This document shows, in pieces, positions 27,900 to 38,574 of a DNA stretch of 64,000 bases; within the stretch, counting starts at the first letter, position 1; every line of letters starts with the position of its first letter. Below the pieces are notes generated by a model. That model had not been told where the DNA came from and did not search any database. It was given only the letters and a program-made list of their open reading frames with translations. The stretch spans positions 1-64,000 of the forward strand of contig JAUTXW010002365.1 in NCBI GenBank assembly GCA_030620095.1, in the 5' to 3' direction. Position numbers and translations under genes: made by a program. The stretch comes from Kuschelorhynchus macadamiae (taxonomy: Eukaryota > Arthropoda > Insecta > Coleoptera > Curculionidae).

Positions 27900-28073
27900 C
27901 ACTTACTGGCCATCGCCAACGCCCGCGCCCTAGAAAATGTACTTCAAGAAAATTGGACTGCTCTGCCAGATACACGGAACTTATTATTTGAACTAATTTC
28001 AAGTAAGCGTGAACAAAGTTGCAACTTCAAAAAGACTAATATTTTAGAAAATGATAGATTTTTGTACAAATAA
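27900..28073 (+). other. Short coding-like island, unrecognised
   Basis: After a TGA at 27897, 57 codons are open to a TAA at 28071: LLAIANARALENVLQENWTA ... then LLFELISSKREQSCNFKK. The GC content (GCCATCGCCAACGCCCGCGC) stands out from the surroundings and the amino-acid mix looks protein-like. No Met is near the start, so it could be a fragment of an element's ORF end or an exon. I do not recognise it. Confidence 0.3.
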
Positions 28074-28559
28074 GCAGTACAAACACGTTGTTTAAGTTTC
28101 CATAAATACAAAAAAATACAAAAAACGTGTATCCTAAGTACTTCTAGTTATGTCACTATTCTGTTTGTAAATCCGTATCTTGCCCAATTTTAGTTTTAGT
28201 TTTTAAGATATATTTATGCAATTTATTTTTTAAGATATATTTATGCATCGATTATTCCTATGCATTTTGTCAGGCGGGAAATTATAAATAAATAAAATAA
28301 ATATGTATTAATAAATACATATATTTATTATTTAAAATATTAGTCTTAATAAATACATATATTTTAATGAAATTTCCAGGGGATATTAGGATAATGCCGG
28401 AGGTATCCCATAGCAAGCACATTAGAAAAATGGCAAAAATGACGGAGTGGCGGCGAATTTGTTGTTTTGTTTTATGTTTATATTTATATTTTATATTTAT
28501 GTTTTATTATGTTGCCATTTTGTTCTGTTATCTTGGATTAGTACCAAACTGTTATCATT
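28074..28559. other. AT-rich DNA with a 21-bp tandem duplication
   Basis: The text TTTTTAAGATATATTTATGC occurs twice in tandem near 28199-28247. No gene recognised. Confidence 0.4.
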
Positions 28560-29260
28560 ATTCCAATGTACCAGTTGATTTTTGTGCAAAATTTGAGGTA
28601 AATTGGATAAATAGTTTTTTTAGTAATAATTTTTTAACATTTCACAGGCCGCCATTTTTTTCCGCCACATTGGATTTTTACCAAAATATGAAGTCAATCG
28701 AGTAAGTAATTTTTAGTTACGTCGCGAAATGGCAGACCGACAGAATTGAGAAAACCTATTTTAGGCATTTAGGGACCCTAAACCGTAAAGATATGTAAAA
28801 GTTGCGAGGTTGATTTTTTTTACGATTGAGAAATTCTACTTGAACGCTATTTTATTTCTCCATCTTGAATTCGTACAACAATTTTACCAGTTCATTTTAA
28901 TACCACAATTAATTTTTGCACACAATTCGAAATCAAGTTATTAAGTAGTTTTTTCAAGCTCAATTTTTAAGTATTTTATTAGTAGTTGATTCCTATGTAA
29001 TATCCAATTTTTGTGCAAAAATTGAGGTAAACTGGATAAATAGTGTTTAGTATTTTTTTTAACATTCTACTAGACAGACATTTGGTTTCTCCATAATGAA
29101 TTTTTACGAAAATGTTACCAGGTCATATATGTAAGTAAAGTAACCCTTAATTTTTTGGCATCTAGAGACCTGAAAACGTAAAGATCTAAAATATCTGGGA
29201 GGATAATTTTTTGACGATTAGAATATTTCCTACAAACTGTTATTCAGAAAATTTTTTTCT
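28560..29260 (-). repeat. Dispersed repeat family R, copy 2 (minus)
   Basis: Reading the minus strand, one finds the family header (ATCTTTACGGTTTAGGGTCC, TTTTCTCAATTCTGTCGGTC, GCCATTTCGCGACGTAACTA) followed by submonomers (CCAATGTGGCGGAAAAAAAT, TTTGCACAAAAATC). The text repeats at 28760 and 29160, so at least two partial units are present. The ORF at 28367-28705 lies across this repeat and has no homology that I can see. Confidence 0.6.
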
Positions 29261-29887
29261 TGAAAAGCCGAAAATAACAACTCGGTATGCCCTTAAAAAT
29301 ATACGTTTTTCTTTTCTATATTTTACACCGGCACGTTCGTATTGGATCAAAATGCGATGAGTTTCTTAGAATTTGAAAACTCCAACATCCATAAAAGGGG
29401 TTAAATGTAAGTAACTTTATAGAGAAGCTAAAATGTTACCGAGATTTATAAATATTAATGAGGAAAGTTTGCATAAAGCATGTGATCCATTCAGGAGTAA
29501 ACTTTCAATTAAGTCAATTTAAATGGGAAAGGGTGCCTTTCTAAACGATTAAGTTTAACCAAGTGAAAATTGTCGTGTCAATTAATTTTACGAGTTTTGA
29601 TTTATATCACTTATTGCTGAAAATATTATCTTAAGACTTTCTATACTAATGATGGTTAATGCTGTATCACCTTCAAGTTTTAAGGCTATTTCAATAGTTG
29701 GTGGTAAAGACACACTTCAACTCTTATATTTGTCAATCAGAGACGCGCATAAAACTAAATTTCGCAATTTTCTTACGCTCATGGTTACATTATTAATACT
29801 CTTATACTTGAATAGAAGTAACTTATCAGTTTATTTGGAACTGTGAAATATTTTTTGTAGAAATATTTAATCAACATTAAAAGTTAT
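29261..29887. other. No recognised feature
   Basis: Nothing supported on either strand. Confidence 0.4.
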
Positions 29888-29959
29888 GATTCCAGCGGGG
29901 ATTGAATCCGCACCTTGGGATCTCTAGCCCATTGCTCTAACCAACTGCGCTATCGTACC
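29888..29959 (-). tRNA. tRNA-like sequence (pseudogene or SINE head)
   Basis: The minus strand reads GGTACGATAGCGCAGTTGGT at the 5' end, with an A box (TAGCGCAGTTGG) and later GGTGCGGATTCAATCCCCGC with a B box, total 72 nt. The D arm (GCGC/GAGC with one mismatch) and T arm (GCGG/CCGC around TTCAATC) can form, but the acceptor stem pairs only at about 5 of 7 positions and the anticodon stem is irregular. I therefore read it as a tRNA-derived pseudogene or SINE head rather than a working tRNA. The flank lacks a clear SINE tail. Confidence 0.6.
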
Positions 29960-30054
29960 ACTGATATGCAATTCATTAGAACTTGTACATATATACTCGC
30001 ATAACGCGATCTTTGAACATCTGTTTGTGTGTGCTAAATTACAATTAACTAGAT

Positions 30055-30852
30055 TTTGCCGTTCAAATAATAAATAAAATAATATTTTATTTTTTATTCT
30101 TTTCAACGCAACGCCTTGTATTATGAAAATGAAACATTTTCGACCACATGTCTATAAGATTTTTCTTTGTAAAAATAGTTCAGGAATATGAGGTTAAATA
30201 TTTATATGTTCTTTGGCAGGTCCGGGTGTACATCCGTTGGCTTGAGGTGCTTTGAAAATTCTGCTGACGTTTCGCCAAAATCTCATTTGGCATTTTTGAT
30301 GCTTGCTTATTGACTTACGTCGGTAAACTCTTCATAACCAAGCATTGAAAATGCCAAATGAAATTTAGGCGAAACGTCTGCAGAACTTGCAAACCACCAC
30401 AAGTTAATAATGCTAATAATATATGTTTCTAGACTTACATATTTTAAAAGCAAGAAAAACCTGTAAGGATTTGAGAAAAATGCTCGATTCCTACATAAAA
30501 TTATTAAATATTATTAAATACAGAGGTATGAAAAAAAAACTCAAAGATTCAAATTTAAAGGTTAAATTTGTTTTAAGGACCCATGATGAAGAATCAAAAA
30601 TATTTCGAAAGCTTGGTCAAAGAAAAATAAAACGTTAATAGACCATTTCCTGGTCGAATTTCCCGTGGTTTTCTTAAGTTGTAAAGTTACACGGCCGTTA
30701 ATCAAGAACACACACACATGGCTAATTTTACAAAAAAAAAGTCTTATAGACATGTGGTTTAAAATGAATCATTTTTATAACACAAGGCGTTGCGTTGAAG
30801 AGAATAAAAAATAAAATATTATTTATGTATTAACTAAAAGGCAAAATCTACT
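30055..30852. repeat. Nested inverted repeats with Penelope-like GAAACGTC motif
   Basis: Outer arms: 30055-30180 is repeated inverted at 30728-30852 (shared text ACAAGGCGTTGCGTTGAA, CTTATAGACATGTGGT, AATAAAAAATAAAATATTAT). Inner arms: about 30229-30300 and 30345-30410, which read on their respective strands as GCATCAAAAATGCCAAATGA/GCATTGAAAATGCCAAATGA followed by GGCGAAACGTC. The GCCAAA...TTTGGC-GAAAC-GTC arrangement resembles the terminal hairpins of Penelope-like elements. The inner and outer centres differ by about 135 bp, so this is not one simple palindrome. The ORF at 30423-30638 is unrecognised. Confidence 0.65.
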
Positions 30853-32034
30853 TGCTTTACTTAAAGCCAACGAATAGATTCACCTAAATCACATCGTACC
30901 ATTTTTAAATCTGTTTGCCTTGCTAAGTGCGTTTAATCATAACTTTTTCATTTATTTTCCACTGTTTTTTAATTAATTTATTGATGTGAGTGTAATCGGT
31001 TATTAATTCAACAATTCAAATAATTTTGCAGTTGATGTATGAAAGCCGAATACGTAGAGAGGGAATGTTTATTCATGCAATATATAAATATTTGCAGATT
31101 ATAAGAGGAACGAGAACTTTTGCTAGTTACAAGTCTGGGAACAAAGCGAGAGGACTGTGGTCTTTGTACAGCCCACGCCTTTATTACAATTTTCATCATA
31201 GTTATACCAGTCATAATTGTAGGATTTGGAAGTTGATTATCAGTTAAATTTATTTGTAATGTTTAGATCATTAGTCAATTAAGCTCTTCTTTGGTGTCAA
31301 AAATTATAACAGTTAAAGAGACTGTCCCCAGTTGAAAAGTGATACCTAGTAGTTTAAAGGATTTTTGTTTCCAAGATTCAATGGTGTAAGCATTAAAGAA
31401 TAATTTTTGTTGTAGTAAATATGTTTGTATCTCAGTAATGGTAAACTGGACAAAGTTCCCCAATCTACAATTGTATGAAATCTTTCATTTCTGTCTTGAG
31501 ATTAAGCTTGAGAAATTGTATGTTAGAATGGAGCATATTATTATCAGCATCAGTGTGAATAGCATTGCTGGTGGAAAAAAGCGGAATATTGATATTTTCA
31601 AACTCCTGCGTCGACTTTGTGAGAGCCAGAAGAATCAACAAAATTTAGCACGAAAATATTTCGTTTGGATAGATAATTGGCATGGCACAAAGTATTGAAT
31701 AAGGCTCATAGGCGGCAGTCTATCAAGAAATGAGGCATATCATTTTTGATTGAATACTTTGTAAATGTAAATATACAAATATGTATATCCTCTGGGCTTT
31801 CTCATAGAACTGGATGAATTTTTTCTAGTTGTGACTTATAAAAGAAATAAGATAATGAATGTGTGGTAGAACCTGTAATTTTTTGGAGGCACATAGTGGA
31901 GTTTAAACTAATCTTAGTTTCTCATAGAAAAAAAACCCTAAAGTGCCTTTTATCGGAGATAGGGGGTCCCAAAGGGATACACAGCGATTTATTTTTTGGC
32001 ATCTAACTTTTAAACCGATTTTTATATTTGAATG
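30853..32034. other. No recognised feature
   Basis: Several ORFs of 60-86 codons on both strands, but none shows a family motif. Confidence 0.4.
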
Positions 32035-32999
32035 AACGTTTAATATTTGATATAGGGCATAAAACCACACACTTCAATGAGCTCTGGTCGATTTTTTGTC
32101 GTTGTGATCAGAACTTCTCTTTTATCCTTTCATTTGAAAACGTTTATCTTTTTCAATCTCACCCAGAAATATTGACTTCTTTCTTAATTTTTTTACATAC
32201 GATTTATTTGAATTCGATTACATCTTAAAGTTTCCATATTGTGAGTTTTGTACGTTATTTTTTTTTCAGGTAAGGATATGCTATTATAAGAATTTTCCTT
32301 GTATAGAATATGTCCCTTCATAATGTAAGACTGCAAGAGCCGCATAATCAGTTCTTTTGTTTTTGACGTGTTGGTATAGAGATCATTTTTTCCTGCGTAT
32401 TTTTCCATATTTAAAACATAACCATACGATATTGCTAATTCACAAAATTTTATTTCGTATTTTGATTTTTTGCCCTTGATATACTGCCTAAATTGAAGTC
32501 TTCCTTTAAAAACTTATAAAGTTTCGTCTTAAGATAGAACCAGAACCGAATCTGGCAAAAAAATAGTTTACTGAGTTTTTTCGTCAATGGTTTAACTTTA
32601 CCTAAAGTCCGTGTCCCCTTTGGTGATACACAAAGGCAACGCATAATTTGTTCAAATTTTTGGCCTGATATTACGTACATAAAAATGGAAGGAAAGGGTA
32701 AGATACCGGTAAGTAGGGTATTGTGATAAACTCGTATTTTTAAACCTGCTAAATTTTCGTCATTTTGAAAATCTGGGATTTCTGCTCTTATCTCTTTCCA
32801 TGTATCTTCTCTTCAATTCAGACTCATTTTCGGCTTCCATGTTGTTTTCTGATAAGGGTGAGATCTCAGTTTGTTCACCTTCGTACAAATCATTGTCAGA
32901 CTCAAAATGCGATCCTTGATTTGTGGAATTATAATTGTCGCTATAAGATCCTTGATTTGTAGAATTATAATTGTCGCTATTTTTTGTTCCAGTACCCAA
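32035..32999 (-). pseudogene. piggyBac-like transposase relic
   Basis: From 32999 down the minus strand reads an acidic N-terminus (SDNDLYEGEQTEISPLSENN), as in piggyBac transposases. At 32450-32680 comes SGQKFEQIMRCLCVSPKGT followed by LGKVKPLTKKL, the SxxRFxxILRxLHF...K(I/V)RPL segment. At 32193-32408 KELIMRLLQSYIMKGHILYK and ENSYNSISL match the catalytic V.RLL..Y...G..LY.DNFYTS region, with the Asp changed. TLRCNRIQINRMYVKKLRKK near 32200 fits the GTLRxNRxxxPxxxKxxK motif. Frameshifts separate these pieces. A tandem 33-bp duplication doubles SDNYNSTNQGS near 32925-32985. No TTAA-flanked ends were identified. Confidence 0.78.
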
Positions 33000-33404
33000 T
33001 TTTCAGGAAATACGACCTATCGACAAGTTTTTTAATACTCGCGTATTATTTCAGCAACAACAAATGGACTCACACTCGTTCTTTACAAAAAAAAGGATCA
33101 ATTAAAAAGAAGCAAATGCGAATTGTAAATACGAACATACGCTTGGTAGAAAATAAAGAATTAGTCCGTGATCATTCTGGATGAAGCAAATATTCTATTG
33201 CTTCTTAGGGCAATACAACTCTTTAATTCTAAAGAACCTAACCTCAGAACTTGAGACACAACCAAATAACATATTCGCAATATTTAGGTTATATTTTGAA
33301 AACCGGTTCTAAAATATATGATATAATTTATAAACCTATTATCTAAATTCTACACAGTATATAATTACTTTTTTCATTTTAACAAAATTTTAAATGCTGC
33401 ATAA
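33000..33404. other. Flank of piggyBac relic, nothing recognised
   Basis: AT-rich; may include the 5' untranslated part of the piggyBac relic. Confidence 0.35.
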
Positions 33405-33764
33405 ATAAAAAAAAATAAATAAAAATGCCTTTATTTCTCAAAGTAAATCTAATTACAATTATATTGAATTTAAGGTGGCGATATTCAGCGAAGCTGCTCA
33501 TACAACCACCTATTGGATAAAATTCTTAAGCTAGTACGTTTATAAATAACAGTTAATGTAAGTTAGAGAAAAAAAATTAAAATAGGGTTTACAGAGAATA
33601 GAAGAAGTTAAAAGAATATAAGTATAATCCCCTTAACTGGGGGATAGAATTAACGACCTCTTTTTGCCTTAAAAAATGTCTTTATGCGATTACCGAACGA
33701 CTCAGACGTGGTGGACTCTTTAATCTCTAGTGGTAACAAGTTAAAAAGTTTACTGGCGCTATAG

Positions 33765-34067
33765 CTAAAGGACTAAAGGAAAGAAGGCAGTGCGATGCCT
33801 TGGGACAACAAACCTACTCCTGTGACGGGTATGATGATCAGGCACATCCTCAACACTAATCAACTTCTGAAACAAATATGAAGGCTCCTGAGTATTAAGT
33901 ATTTTATAAACACACTTGCACATCTGAATCTCAAATCTTTCCTGAATGCTAAACCAGTTGGAGTCTGACATATATTGCGAAATGTGGTCAAACTTGCGTA
34001 GGTTGTATGAAAATCTCAAGCAACAATTTTGCAGTTTTTGAAGAATGTTTTTTTTCTTTTGTAGCAA
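33765..34067 (-). pseudogene. LINE copy 2, RT C-terminal domain
   Basis: The frame reads LQKLQNCCLRFSYNLRKFDH, SDSNWFSIQERFEIQMCKCV, YKILNTQEPSYLFQKL and HHTRHRSRFVVPRHRT. This is the C-terminal region after the thumb of CR1/L2-like ORF2 proteins. The counterpart in LINE copy 1 is near 18809-19080. Confidence 0.8.
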
Positions 34068-34282
34068 GCAGGGCCAAAAAATCTATTAGACAGTAAGACA
34101 GATGAGACAGTACCAAGGAGTCTGATAATTTTAATCTAATGTTGGGATCGAGACTGTCCTTGTGAAGATAGTTTTAATTTTAAAATTAAATGTTTCTGAG
34201 GGTTACTTAGATAATTACGAAATAATTCCAAGGCTCCTTGACCTAAGCCAAAATATTAAGTTTAATTAACAGGGTACTATGA

Positions 34283-34591
34283 TCAAGGGTATCGAAAGCC
34301 TTGCTGTAGTATCAATATTGAATTTTTATTATCATCGTATGCTCTGTGTAGATCATCGGTTACAGAAAGAAGGGTAGTCGTAGGATTTTTACGAAATCCC
34401 GACTGTGTAGGGGGAAGTATATTACGATTTTTTAGATAGTTATTTAATTGAACCACCATTATTCTTTCTAAAATTTTTGACAATGTCGGAAGTATACTGA
34501 TCGGTCGAAAATGAGACATCTCTGACGTATTGCTAATTTTAGGGATAGGCGAAACGGCGGCTAGTTTCCAGATATCTGGATACAGAAGCAT
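34283..34591 (-). pseudogene. LINE copy 2, reverse transcriptase fingers
   Basis: The frame reads DIWKLAAVSPIPKISNTSEM, SHFRPISILPTLSKILERIM, and TQSGFRKNPTTTLLSVTDDL. These are the N-terminal RT motifs of LINEs. The next motif (AFDTLDHSTL) is frameshifted at about 34290-34270. Confidence 0.83.
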
Positions 34592-34721
34592 TTATTTATT
34601 ATAAATGTTATGTAGGGAGTAACGTAAGATACAGCAAATAGTAACATTTTTAGGTTAATACCATCAACTCCCGTTGCCTTGCTCTTGATATTATTAAGGG
34701 TTTTTTCAACTTTGTCGGACG

Positions 34722-35090
34722 TTACTTCGGCAAATTCAAATTTATTAATGACAGGAAAAAATATTTGTTACTGTAATTTTCGATTATAAAGTCTTTAAAA
34801 TTATTAGGTGGTATAGCAATATTATTTATGAAATAATTGTTGAATGAAGTAGGTGTAATATTTTTATTTAAAATAGTATAATTATTAGCATTATGAGAAG
34901 TTAAGTTTAAGTGTTTTAAGGTTTTCCAGAAGTTTTTTGGATTCGTACGAAAAGAGTGTTGCAAATAAGCTTTCTTCTCAGATTTGACAGAAGACTTTAT
35001 AGAATTTCTGAGCCATTTGTAATACTTCCAAGAGGCAACAGTTTTAGATTTTTTATACTTAATGAGAGCCCGATCTCGTAACTTCATCAT
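34722..35090 (-). pseudogene. LINE copy 2, linker between endonuclease and RT
   Basis: The frame reads LRDRALIKYKKSKTVASWKY, YKWLRNSIKSSVKSEKKAYL and NPKNFWKTLKHLNLTS, the connector typical of CR1/Jockey-type ORF2. It continues in other frames to the RT at 34591. The Met start is internal. Confidence 0.75.
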
Positions 35091-35511
35091 TAGTTTGAGG
35101 TTTTCAGTAAGCTAGAGCTTTAGTTATTTTTTTAGTGATAAACGGTGCATGTGTATCATATAGAGCAACAACGGTTTTATTTAAAAAAGTTAACATTTCG
35201 TTAACAATGTCTGACCTGAAGATAAAATCCCAGTCTATATTACGCAAGTCCGCCAAAAAGTTTTCGTAGTTTAAACAGAGTAAAGTCTCTATACGTCTTA
35301 AAGAATGGTTTTGGTTCTTGTTTGAGACATCGTACTAATTTGCACTTAACTCACCTGTGATCAGAGATATCATCCATTCTATATACCTGCGGCTCGCTAA
35401 CAATATCGGGTGAGGAGGAAACAATAATATCAATTAAACTTTGGGATTAATCTGTAACACGAGTAGCTTCGTTATTGATTTGTGTTAGTCTATATTTTTT
35501 AAATACGTCTT

Positions 35512-36081
35512 TTATGGCTTTGAGTCCGGGATTATCAAATGGACGTAAGAAATCCAAATTGAAATCTCCTCCAAAAACCAGAAAATCGTATACTCGGGTA
35601 AGAGAGCAATTAAACTAGATTCCAATAAATCCAGGCCGACCCTCAGATTAGCTGATGGTGGTCTATAGAACGTCCGAAAAGACCAGCTTCCACCTCTTAC
35701 CTTTGTAATTACCCAAAGTTGTTCGAGTTCCTCGTCATTACCTCCAATATATAATACAGTGAATTTAATTGAATTACTAACCGCCACCCCTGGTCGATCG
35801 GTCCCGTCTGACGAGCTGATAACGGCGAATAAGTAACGGATCATTGACATGCTACTATTTAACCATGTTTCAGACAAGCCCAAAATATCTGGCGAGTCCT
35901 CTGCAGTAAATTCCGAAAATAAATCAAAACCAGTGAAAAGAGATCGAATGTTAAAATGTGAAAAAATGATACAGTTACTTCGCATATTATGATAAGCACA
36001 ATACTCCAATGCATATTGTAGGTAAACAAGAAAAAAAAAGTAGAATTCCAAATAAATACCAAATATGATAAAGTAAACCAA
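35512..36081 (-). pseudogene. LINE copy 2, AP-endonuclease domain
   Basis: An open 189-codon stretch. After a hydrophobic, probably non-native start, it reads FSHFNIRSLFTGFDLFSEFT, SPDILGLSETWLNSSMSM, RPGVAVSNSIKFTVLYIG and QLWVITKVRGGSWSFRTFYR, the order of an exonuclease-endonuclease-phosphatase domain that nicks target DNA for target-primed reverse transcription. The Asn of N-x-RSL and the Glu of SETWL are present. The domain continues in other frames to about 35340 (SDHR motif). The real start is probably near 35990. Confidence 0.8.
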
Positions 36082-36085
36082 ATAA

Positions 36086-36844
36086 TATGTTTACATCCTA
36101 AATGTAAGGATTCGATGTAAACTAGCAATCTGATAAGTAGACAATAATACGTTTATAATAATCTAAACAGATGCAAACAACACATTTGCGGCTATATTTT
36201 ATAATGCATGAAAGTTTATTACAATACAAAAAAGTTGACAAGAAAAATACCTACAGCAGAAAAGAGTAAGCAATACAATGCCAGATTTAATGCTTTATTT
36301 ATACTGCTAGTACTACCTAATCGATAAAGCCGTAGCCGAATTATAAACAATGATAACACCCGTTAAAATAAAATCAATTCTATTTCTATGGCAACAAACT
36401 ATAATATTTAATATTAATATTATCTTAAAAATGATATCTATACATAGGAAAAAATTAATTACCAATATAGTTTTTATGCCAACACTATTTTTTTGTTGTC
36501 TTTTTGACTCCACACATACAACTTTCCTTCAGTTGTCCAGACTTTATTGCTGCCATTTTTCTTTTTGTTTAACATCAACATATCAAATCTCTTCTTAGTC
36601 AGATCTTCAAAAAGGGAGACATCCGTATCTTTTAGTCGCTTTTTTGCTAGTAAAACTTCTTTTTATATTTTGAATAAATGAAACAATAATAACGCGAGTG
36701 TTTTTTTCTTCCCTGCTTGACCAACATGAAAAACAGGGTCAATATCGCAGAGAGCACTGTACATTTAAATTATTATTGATGAATAAAACGTAGTATTTTA
36801 ATTCGTGATGACATGAAATTAACGTAACACTAACCGGTAACACT
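36086..36844. other. No recognised feature
   Basis: AT-rich flank upstream of LINE copy 2; may hold its eroded 5' UTR. ORFs here have no motif. Confidence 0.35.
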
Positions 36845-37100
36845 TGGTACGAAAAAAATGCATTATTAAGAAACTACTTATCGAATGAACTGCAAAATTT
36901 GAACGAAAATATAATGTAAAACCTGATAACAAATGTTTAGAAATTTAGCACCAGAAAACTATCTATCCAATTGACTTGAAATTTTGTACAAAAATTCTTT
37001 GTTCAACAGGGATAGACTGGTACATTTTTAGTTTGAATCTTATATAACGAAACAAAATGGCGGCCTAAAAATTGTTTACATATTCGGTAAAATTTTAATT
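36845..37100 (+). repeat. Family R fragment
   Basis: Contains the submonomer text AACTATCTATCCAATTGACT, TGAAATTTTGTACAAAAATT, CAGGGATAGACTGGTACA and ACAAAATGGCGGCCTAAA, as in the array at 38207-41370. Confidence 0.7.
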
Positions 37101-38206
37101 CCTAGACTAAAATTTTCTTTTCATAGAGTAAAAATGATAAATGACATAATTTATTTTTTAGACTTCGTAAATAAGGTTATAAAAAATAAACGGTAATAAT
37201 AATAATAAATAAACTAAAAAAATTGAAATGAATTAGAGTTTAAAGGGTTTGTATGAAGTTATTACCAAATCATTAAACCCATATATATATAGACTGTGTA
37301 TTCTGTAAATGTAACACACTGAGTTCTTCAACGTGTTACATTTTTTTGATCAAAAACGAGGGGCCATTAAATGCCCTCTGGTGGACAAACAATTCAAGTT
37401 TTAGACAAAAACAAAAAATTCCTATAGATCCTTGTCTTCAAGAAAGTGTAAGCAAAATACGATTATCACCGCGTCTATAAAAAAAATATTTTTTTTTTAA
37501 TAATTTTTCTGATTTTCTTTTGCTGTGGTTTAAATGAAAAATGGTACATTTATTTTTTTTCGGTTCAGACATTTTGGCCGACACGAACTAATATTAAATT
37601 TTATTATGATTGAGGCGTACCTCGTAAAGTATTTTTTTCTAAAACTACATTGACGCTCCGAGGTCCTGCCAAAAAAAATTACTATCGAATAAAAACTAAA
37701 AAAGTTATTATTTTTTGAAGATTTAATACGATGTTCTTACTTTGAAAGTGAATATAAATGAGGTTATATACTTTTTTCAAAAAAGACATTGAGATTTAAG
37801 AATTTCAATCTATTTTCTACTATTGTCTGATTTACATTCCAAAATTTACCGAAATATCAGAAAAATCTAACTTAAAAAATTTTAATTTTTAAGGAAAATG
37901 ATCATCTATTATAGCAGTTGCCTTGAAAGACCTTTGCTGTAGATTCCTTTCAGTCTATATTATATTTTGCTCCTGCTTGAGTGCAAATAATATATTTTTC
38001 CCCTTCGGACAGTTTCGCCGGAACTGACTAATATCAAATTTTATTATAATTCAGGCATACCTCTTGAAGTTTTGGGGTGCTTTTTTTTTCAATGTATATT
38101 GATGCGTCGAGGTCCGGACAAAAATACTACTAAAAACAGCTACTATTTTTAAAAGATTTAATATGATATTCTTAATTTGAATGTAAATATAAACGCGGTT
38201 ATTTAC
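37101..38206. repeat. Flank related to the end of family R
   Basis: The stretch 37785-37955 (GAGATTTAAGAATTTCAATC, TATTTTCTACTATTGTCTGA, GAAAATGATCATCTATTATA, GACCTTTGCTG) recurs, diverged, at about 41505-41660. It is also echoed within this region: 37570-37660 and 38000-38110 both carry GACTAATATCAAATTTTATT-like text. It therefore behaves as part of the same repeat family. No protein was recognised. Confidence 0.5.
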
Positions 38207-38574
38207 TTTTTACTTCCCACGTAAAAGGGAAGTATTTTAAAAGTGAAAAATCACCCTCCGAGTTTTTTTCCGATCCTTACTTTTCAGGGTCCCTAGACTC
38301 CAAAAACATGTTTTCTCAATTCCGTTGGTCTGTCTGTCTATATGTCGGTCTGTCTATTCGCGGCATAGCTAAAAACTATTATTACTACGATTGACATCAA
38401 ATTTTGGTCAAAAATTAAGGATCATATAGAGATGACCTAGTAACATTTTGGTAAAAATCCAATATGGCAAAACAAAATGTGGCCTAGTGAAATGTTAAAA
38501 AAATTATTTCTAAGGAACAACATTTCCAATTTATCTCAAATTTTGCCCAAAAATCAAGTATTATGGACACGTGA

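Larger units (their letters stand above)
33405..36085 (-). mobile_element. CR1/L2-like LINE copy 2, with endonuclease, internally deleted
   Basis: Same family as the LINE at 18440-21130: the 3' UTRs share GGTGGCGATATTC...GCTGCTCATACAACCACC. Reading down from 36000: the AP endonuclease (FNIRSLFTGFDLFSE, DILGLSETWLNSS, then VYRMDDISDHR near 35370), the linker (SEKKAYLQHSFRTNPKNFWK near 34960), RT motifs 1-3 (SPIPKISNTSEMSHFRPISI, LPPTQSGFRKNPTTTLLSV), a broken AFDTLDH near 34290, then the C-terminal thumb (LQKLQNCCLRFSYNLRKFDH near 34020, VVPRHRTAFF near 33790). The segment with motif B and YADD is missing between about 34190 and 34130, an internal deletion. The tail near 33405 has AATAAAGGCATTTTTATTTA-type sequence. 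No ORF1 is visible. Confidence 0.86.

Noticed and set aside
28367..28705. 112-codon ORF rich in Phe/Tyr/Leu that looks like a membrane protein
   Set aside because: Its second half is family R sequence and the hydrophobicity follows from T-rich DNA.
29888..29959. A functional tRNA gene
   Set aside because: Acceptor and anticodon stems are too irregular, so only a tRNA-like origin is claimed.
30229..30410. A second hammerhead ribozyme in the inner inverted repeat
   Set aside because: Stem II and GAAAC-GTC are present, but the CTGATGA core is not (TTGAAAAT or CATCAAAAAT instead) and stem III would have no loop.
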